From contig JAJRWR010000026.1 in assembly GCA_024276695.1 (NCBI GenBank), positions 1 through 64,000 of the forward strand: a DNA stretch of 64,000 bases, given 5' to 3'. Each line of letters begins with the position of its first letter. Position 1 is the first letter of the stretch. The position numbers and the translations under genes are program-made. Below are positions 59,668-64,000 of this stretch, one piece after another. This DNA is from an archaeon (GTDB taxonomy: Archaea > Thermoproteota > Nitrososphaeria > Nitrososphaerales > Nitrosopumilaceae). The notes beneath the pieces are model-generated. The model was not told where the DNA came from and ran no database searches. It was given only the letters and a program-made list of their open reading frames with translations.

Positions 59668-60006
59668 ATGCGCCCAAAAAGGGTTAAATTAGAACAGTCC
59701 AAATTATCAGCTGTGAAAATCTTTACTGTTGGAAGCAAATCCTTTGTAACTAGTTTCCAACTGGCTGGAATTCCGGGTAAAATTTCTGAAAACCCTCAAA
59801 AGGCCCTAGATGAAATTAAAACACTTACTGATGATTCTGATGTTGGTCTTGTTTTAGTCAGTGATGATATTACAGAATCTATTAACGATGAATTAACTAC
59901 ACTTCGAGCTGAAAAATCAACTCTTGTGTTTGCATTGCCTGCAGCTGGAAGTGAAAAAACTGAAGTTGATTACAGAGTAATGCTAAAGAAGATTCTAGGC
60001 GTATAA
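59668..60006 (+). CDS. atpF: A-type ATP synthase subunit F
   Basis: The core VKIFTVGSKSFVTSFQLAGIPGKISENPQKALDEIKTLTDDSDVGLVLVSDDITESINDELTTLR...LVFALPAAGSEKTEVDYRVMLKKILGV is the A/V-type subunit F fold, with the typical start (KIxxVGxxxxVxxFxLAGI) and C-terminal ILG. Subunit F sits in the central stalk of the A1 motor. No other ATPase subunit is present within the window, so it is separated from the rest. The GTG at 59713 is a shorter start that matches the family better; the ATG at 59668 adds a 15-residue basic extension. Confidence 0.85.
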   Translation: MRPKRVKLEQSKLSAVKIFTVGSKSFVTSFQLAGIPGKISENPQKALDEIKTLTDDSDVGLVLVSDDITESINDELTTLRAEKSTLVFALPAAGSEKTEVDYRVMLKKILGV

Positions 60007-60038
60007 TCTACTTATAATCAAATCTCTAATGTTCAACC

Positions 60039-61067
60039 ATGAAAACTGCATATGTTAAAGAACCATGTGTTATTTCTGTAGATGAAACTGAAAAACCTCC
60101 GTTGGAATCTGGTGAAATTCTAGTACAGATGCAAGCTTGTGGAATTTGTGGTTCTGATTTGGAAAAAGTTTTTGGTCAATATGGACAACCATCAATGCGT
60201 TTGGGACATGAACCATCTGGAATTGTATTAGATGTAAGTCCTGATGTAACTGATTTCAAAAAGGGTGATAGAGTATTTACGCATCATCATGTGCCTTGCT
60301 ATGATTGCCATTTTTGCAATCATGGATATGAAACAATGTGTCAAAAATATTATGAAACTAATCTTTCTCCGTGTGGTTTATCAGAAGAATATGTAGTCCC
60401 AGCATGGAACGTTTCTCATGGCGGTGTTTTGAAAATTTCTGATTCTCTTAGTTTTGAGGAAGCTGCAATGATTGAACCCTTAGCATGTTGTGTTAGGGAC
60501 TGGTCAAAATTTTCTTTTCATGAAGGCGATTCTGCAGCGATTTTTGGTGTAGGCCCAACTGGAATGATGCATGTGATGCTTGCTCATGCCAAAAAGTTTT
60601 CAAAAATTTTCTGTTTTGATATAAATAATTTTAGATTGGATTTTGCAAAAAAATTCAACATTACTAACTCGATAAACTCTACGGATGAAAATAGAAAACA
60701 AAAGATTCTGGATAACACTGATGATCGTGGCGTAGATGTGGCAATAGTTGCTACAAATAGTCTCAAAGCATTAGATGATGCGATAGATCTGATACGAAAA
60801 GGTGGTACTGTGATGATGTTTGGTGTCCCATCAAAAGATGCAAAACTAGATTTAGACATGAGCAAAATTTACGCAAAAGAGATTACATTGATTACTAGTT
60901 ATGCTGCATCTGATTCTGACACCAAAGAAGCACTTGATCTAATCGAATCTTCTCAAATTGATGTGAAACAATTAATCACCCATACATATACTATTTCTGA
61001 TTCTCAAAAAGCATTTGATCATGCACGTTCAGGTGAAAATGCTATGAAAATAATTATTACAAAATAA
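60039..61067 (+). CDS. zinc-containing alcohol dehydrogenase (MDR family, threonine/sorbitol dehydrogenase-like)
   Basis: The 342-aa protein has catalytic-zinc Cys in QACGICGSDLEKVFG and His/Glu in RLGHEPSGIVLDV. The structural zinc ligands are VPCYDCHFCNHGYETMC, and the nucleotide-binding loop is AAIFGVGPTGMMHVMLAHAKKFSKIFCFDINNFRLDFAKKFNI. The substrate is unknown; L-threonine 3-dehydrogenase or polyol dehydrogenase are typical. The next gene is an aldolase-family protein only 45 bp downstream on the same strand. That could place both in one pathway acting on an aldehyde or sugar phosphate. Confidence 0.88.
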   Translation: MKTAYVKEPCVISVDETEKPPLESGEILVQMQACGICGSDLEKVFGQYGQPSMRLGHEPSGIVLDVSPDVTDFKKGDRVFTHHHVPCYDCHFCNHGYETMCQKYYETNLSPCGLSEEYVVPAWNVSHGGVLKISDSLSFEEAAMIEPLACCVRDWSKFSFHEGDSAAIFGVGPTGMMHVMLAHAKKFSKIFCFDINNFRLDFAKKFNITNSINSTDENRKQKILDNTDDRGVDVAIVATNSLKALDDAIDLIRKGGTVMMFGVPSKDAKLDLDMSKIYAKEITLITSYAASDSDTKEALDLIESSQIDVKQLITHTYTISDSQKAFDHARSGENAMKIIITK

Positions 61068-61112
61068 GAAACGCTTAAGAAGGGATTTTCACTGCTTCAA
61101 AATCGAAGAGAC

Positions 61113-61973
61113 ATGGATTGGGGATTACAAAATAGAATTTCTAGTATAATTAAACCAAACAATAATCGTGCATTAATGTTGGCTGTTGACCATGGGTACT
61201 TTCTTGGTCCAACTGAAAAATTAGAAGATCCAAAAAAAGTCATTGCACCGCTTTTGAAACACTGTGACTCTCTTATGGTTACAAGAGGTGTCCAAAGAGC
61301 ATCCGTATCTGCAACAACTGATACTCCAATGGTGTTGAGAGTCTCTGGCGGTTCAAGTATTATCGGCGAGGATTTGTCTCAAGAAGACATCACTGTATCC
61401 ATTGAAGATGCAATTAGACTAAATGCCAGCGCACTTGCAATGTCTATCTTTGTTGGATCAAAATATGAATATCAAACCATTGTAAATCTTGGAAAATTAG
61501 TCAGTGAGGCTGAAAAATATGGTTTACCTGTATTGGCAGTAACTGCAGTTGGAAAAGAACTTGGAAAAGACGCTAGATATCTATCATTGGCATGCAGAGT
61601 AGCTGCCGAACAAGGGGCACATATTGTCAAAACTTACTATTGTGATAATTTTGAAAAAGTTGTTCAATCATGTCCTGTGCCAATTATTGTTGCAGGTGGA
61701 AAAAAGATTCCTGAACGTGATGCATTACAATTAACATACAATGCAATCAAAGGCGGAGCAGTCGGTGTTGATATGGGTAGAAACATCTGGCAATCAGAAC
61801 ATCCAGTTTCTATGATTAAAGCCGTTAGAGCCATTGTTCACGGAAATCTAAATGTTGAGCAAGCATTCAAACTATACAAAAAATTGGTTAGCGAAGAAGG
61901 AAAGAAAAAATCAAACAACCCTAATCAAAAGAAACCCAATCCTTCTAAAAAACAATCAAACATTAATTTTTGA
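61113..61973 (+). CDS. class I aldolase family protein (FbaB/LsrF/ADH-synthase-like)
   Basis: The 286-aa TIM barrel has ALMLAVDHGYFLGP (DhnA/FbaB-type start), a Schiff-base Lys in GAHIVKTYYCDNF, and phosphate loops IIVAGGKKIPERDALQLTYNAIKGGAVGVDMGRNIWQSEHP. Family members are archaeal fructose-bisphosphate aldolase, 2-amino-3,7-dideoxy-heptulosonate synthase and LsrF. The sequence alone does not separate these; the VDHG and VDMGRNI parts fit LsrF or FBA. A Lys/Pro/Asn-rich tail ends it (KKKSNNPNQKKPNPSKKQSNINF). The stop overlaps the convergent NTF2-like gene by 18 bp. Confidence 0.83.
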   Translation: MDWGLQNRISSIIKPNNNRALMLAVDHGYFLGPTEKLEDPKKVIAPLLKHCDSLMVTRGVQRASVSATTDTPMVLRVSGGSSIIGEDLSQEDITVSIEDAIRLNASALAMSIFVGSKYEYQTIVNLGKLVSEAEKYGLPVLAVTAVGKELGKDARYLSLACRVAAEQGAHIVKTYYCDNFEKVVQSCPVPIIVAGGKKIPERDALQLTYNAIKGGAVGVDMGRNIWQSEHPVSMIKAVRAIVHGNLNVEQAFKLYKKLVSEEGKKKSNNPNQKKPNPSKKQSNINF

Positions 61974-62459
61974 TAGATGAATGTGTGCAATTTTCCATGT
62001 TGGTTGTTTTACCAGCACAAATGTTGCACGTCCATCAATTGACATGTGCTCACCTGTGTATGCTTTAGTATCTACTAACATTCCTTTCTGAATTAATTCT
62101 AACGCTACAATTGCAGTATCTCCAAACACACTAATTTTTGGATTTTTTATTTCATAGGAATAGTCTGTGATACTGATGAATTTTAGCTCCTCCAATTCAA
62201 TCGTATTTTGGTAATCTTTGAGATCATATGGGGGCAAATCACTAAAACTAGAAAATTTAGGATCGTTTAGATGAATGTCTCTAAGTTTAGATAGATTCTT
62301 CGTAATTCCTGCTTGAAACAATGTCTCTATTACTTTGATAATTTCTTCATTATCGCTCAAAACAACCAATTTCAGATATGGAAAATATCTGTTTAAGTCT
62401 TCTGTGTAATTACGAGTAAAATTTGGGGCATTCTTCAGAGAATCTTTATTAATTATCAA
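61956..62459 (-). CDS. SnoaL/NTF2-like (DUF4440-type) protein
   Basis: The second half (LKFISITDYSYEIKNPKISVFGDTAIVALELIQKGMLVDTKAYTGEHMSIDGRATFVLVKQPTWKIAHIHLS) is the NTF2-like cone of SnoaL_3/DUF4440 proteins, ending in the typical W-KI-H-H-S strand. The first half (RNYTEDLNRYFPYLKLVVLSDNEEIIKVIETLFQAGITKNLSKLRDIH) is the helical cap. Such proteins bind small ligands or act as isomerases, and the function is not determined. The gene overlaps the convergent aldolase by 18 bp. Confidence 0.72.
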   Translation of the reverse strand: MIINKDSLKNAPNFTRNYTEDLNRYFPYLKLVVLSDNEEIIKVIETLFQAGITKNLSKLRDIHLNDPKFSSFSDLPPYDLKDYQNTIELEELKFISITDYSYEIKNPKISVFGDTAIVALELIQKGMLVDTKAYTGEHMSIDGRATFVLVKQPTWKIAHIHLSKINV

Positions 62460-62583
62460 TTGATTATTTTTTTGATTTCGATGAGCACAAAATTAACTGG
62501 AACATTTGGCAAAGATTTGCCCATTGTTGTTCTACTATAGTGTGCCCAAAATTTACTAACTTAAAATTATGGAGAGAAATTTA

Positions 62584-64000
62584 ATGAATAAAATGGAAAC
62601 TATGACAGGTGCAAAGGCCTTGATGACGGCTATGGAAAAAGAAGGCGTCAAACAAGTATTTGGATTGCCTGGAGGTGCAAATCTTCCAATGTATGATGAA
62701 TTTGCTCGATGTGATATTAGACACATCTTGACGAGACATGAACAATCAGCAGCTCATATGGCTGACGGGTTTGGTAGAGTTAGTAGAAAGCCAGGTGTCT
62801 GCTTTGCAACATCTGGACCTGGTGCCACTAACATTTTAACTGGAATTGCAACTGCTCAAGCTGATTCTGCTCCAATGATTGCCGTAACTGGACAAGTACC
62901 TGTTGCAATGATTGGTAAAGATGCATTTCAAGAAAGTGATATTATTGGAATGGCAAATCCTGTTGTAAAATATGCTTTTCAACCTAGAAGTGCTGGAGAA
63001 ATTCCAGAAATCGTAAAAAAAGGATTTTTTATTGCAGGATCTGGCAGACCTGGACCTGTACTAATCGACATTCCAAAAGATGTACAAACAAATGAAGAAC
63101 CAATGAATTTCCCAGACGAATTTAAAATTCAAGGATACCATCCTTGGGCTGATCCAGATATTGTTAATGTTGAAAAAGCAATTGACATGTTACTTCATGC
63201 TGAAAAACCAATTATCTTAGCTGGCGGAGGAACTATTATCTCATCTGCATTTGCTGAATTGCAATCTGTTGCTGAAATTCTTATGCTTCCTGTAGTTACT
63301 ACTTTCAAAGGCAAGGGGGCATTTCCTGAAAATCATCCTTTATCTTTAGGACCCATTGGAATGCATGGACATGCAGAGGCAAATAAAATGATGTCTGAAG
63401 CTGATTGCGTATTGGCAATAGGGACTAGATTTTCTGATAGGTCTGTTGGAACATTTGAGGCTTTTGAGAAGAGATTAAAAATTATTCACATGGATGTTGA
63501 TCCTGCCGAAATTGGAAAGAATCAAACTGCACAAATTCCTGTAATCGGAGACGTACGTGTAAATCTTAGAGTAATGGTAAAATTACTTTTACAGCGAGTT
63601 ATCAAAAAATCTGAAGAAACTCCTTGGATTAAACATGTCAAAGAAACTAAATCTTACTGGAAAGAAAACTTGAAACTCCATCCTGGTGAAATGGGAGCTG
63701 CTAAAATTTTACGTAAACTTCGTGAATTGTTACCAAAAGAAGCTGTTGTTACAACTGAAGTAGGGCAACATCAAATGTGGGCATCCTTGTTCTACGATGT
63801 GATTCAACCTGGCACTTTCTTTAGTTCTACAGGCCTTGGCACTATGGGTTGGGGATTTCCAGCCGCAATTGGTGCCAAAGTTGCAAGACCTGATGTCCCT
63901 GTTGTAGATATTGCAGGTGATGGAAGTTTTGCAATGACTGAAAACTCTCTTGCAACTGCAGTGTTGGAAGATATTCCTGTAATCGTATTTGTCTTAAATA
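62584..64000 (+). CDS. ilvB: acetolactate synthase, catalytic (large) subunit (3' partial)
   Basis: The frame from the ATG at 62584 runs off the window end, so it is missing from the track. A GGAGAG lies about 7 bases before that ATG; the ATG at 62569 is an alternative. ALMTAMEKEGVKQVFGLPGGANLPMYDEFAR is the TPP-binding N-domain (the catalytic Glu is near HEQSAAHMADGFGRVSRKPGVCFATSGPGATN). VGQHQMWASLFYDVIQPGTFFSSTGLGTMGWGFPAAIGAKVARPDVPVVDIAGDGSF contains the C-terminal GDGxF motif. It condenses two pyruvates, or pyruvate and 2-oxobutyrate, in branched-chain amino acid synthesis. About 470 residues are visible of some 560-570. Confidence 0.93.
   Translation, partial: MNKMETMTGAKALMTAMEKEGVKQVFGLPGGANLPMYDEFARCDIRHILTRHEQSAAHMADGFGRVSRKPGVCFATSGPGATNILTGIATAQADSAPMIAVTGQVPVAMIGKDAFQESDIIGMANPVVKYAFQPRSAGEIPEIVKKGFFIAGSGRPGPVLIDIPKDVQTNEEPMNFPDEFKIQGYHPWADPDIVNVEKAIDMLLHAEKPIILAGGGTIISSAFAELQSVAEILMLPVVTTFKGKGAFPENHPLSLGPIGMHGHAEANKMMSEADCVLAIGTRFSDRSVGTFEAFEKRLKIIHMDVDPAEIGKNQTAQIPVIGDVRVNLRVMVKLLLQRVIKKSEETPWIKHVKETKSYWKENLKLHPGEMGAAKILRKLRELLPKEAVVTTEVGQHQMWASLFYDVIQPGTFFSSTGLGTMGWGFPAAIGAKVARPDVPVVDIAGDGSFAMTENSLATAVLEDIPVIVFVLN

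Overview
The window is AT-rich archaeal DNA and looks like a Nitrosopumilus-type ammonia-oxidising thaumarchaeon (Nitrososphaerota). The support is an archaeal-type protein set (eL40, CdvC, archaeal IleS, A-type ATPase subunit F), leaderless starts often on TTG or GTG with a TATA box about 25 bp upstream, a membrane-anchored plastocyanin-like protein, several small Cys-rich thaumarchaeal proteins, and an iron-type alcohol dehydrogenase resembling the semialdehyde reductase of the 3-hydroxypropionate/4-hydroxybutyrate cycle. Taxonomy is inferred from gene content; no search was run.

Region 1 (about 1-15.3 kb) is an accessory, defence-rich island. It starts with the 3' end of a surface protein gene. 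Next come an AbiEi/AbiEii toxin-antitoxin pair, a tight operon of three tiny zinc-ribbon proteins plus a HerA-like ATPase with a putative C-terminal nuclease domain, and a 652-aa protein of unknown family. These are followed by hicBA, an unknown 306-aa gene, a 1104-aa type IIG-like restriction-modification enzyme, and a UvrD-type helicase with a RecB-type nuclease end that has lost its Walker A region. The island stops at a tRNA-Val(CAC) gene. Beside that gene lie a duplicated T-arm and a decayed reading frame that may be a recombinase C-terminus, which together look like an integration scar. The tRNA itself seems to carry an extra intron in its variable region.

Region 2 (15.5-32.7 kb) is core metabolism: eL40, succinyl-CoA synthetase (sucC-sucD), a Dps-like ferritin, ileS divergent from purD, the folate/one-carbon genes (5-formyl-THF cyclo-ligase, folD, purN), a beta-CASP nuclease, glycerate 2-kinase, the iron alcohol dehydrogenase and an F420-dependent Mer-like oxidoreductase, with small hypothetical genes between them.

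Region 3 (32.7-50.6 kb) holds a uvrB-uvrA-uvrC excision-repair operon whose UvrC lacks the usual C-terminal HhH domain. It also has a plastocyanin-like protein, citrate synthase flanked by two small similar proteins, a DHH phosphoesterase with a Lys-rich repeat tail, DoxX, a DUF3179 protein paired with a membrane protein, a secreted PEF-type C-terminal-anchor protein, zinc-ribbon mini-proteins, RidA and a TrmB-like regulator.

Region 4 (50.7-64 kb) begins with a three-gene cell-division cluster: a helical CdvB/ESCRT-III-like protein, a second helical protein and the CdvC/Vps4 ATPase. carA-carB follow, then two small frameshifted genes, a metallophosphoesterase, a SWIM zinc-finger protein, an A-type ATPase subunit F standing apart from other subunits, a zinc alcohol dehydrogenase, a class I aldolase family protein, an NTF2-like protein, and the 5' part of acetolactate synthase, which is cut by the window end.

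The best candidates for something undescribed are the zinc-ribbon/HerA-nuclease operon with its neighbour at 5.3 kb, the two unassigned helical proteins in front of CdvC, and the tRNA-Val with its scar.
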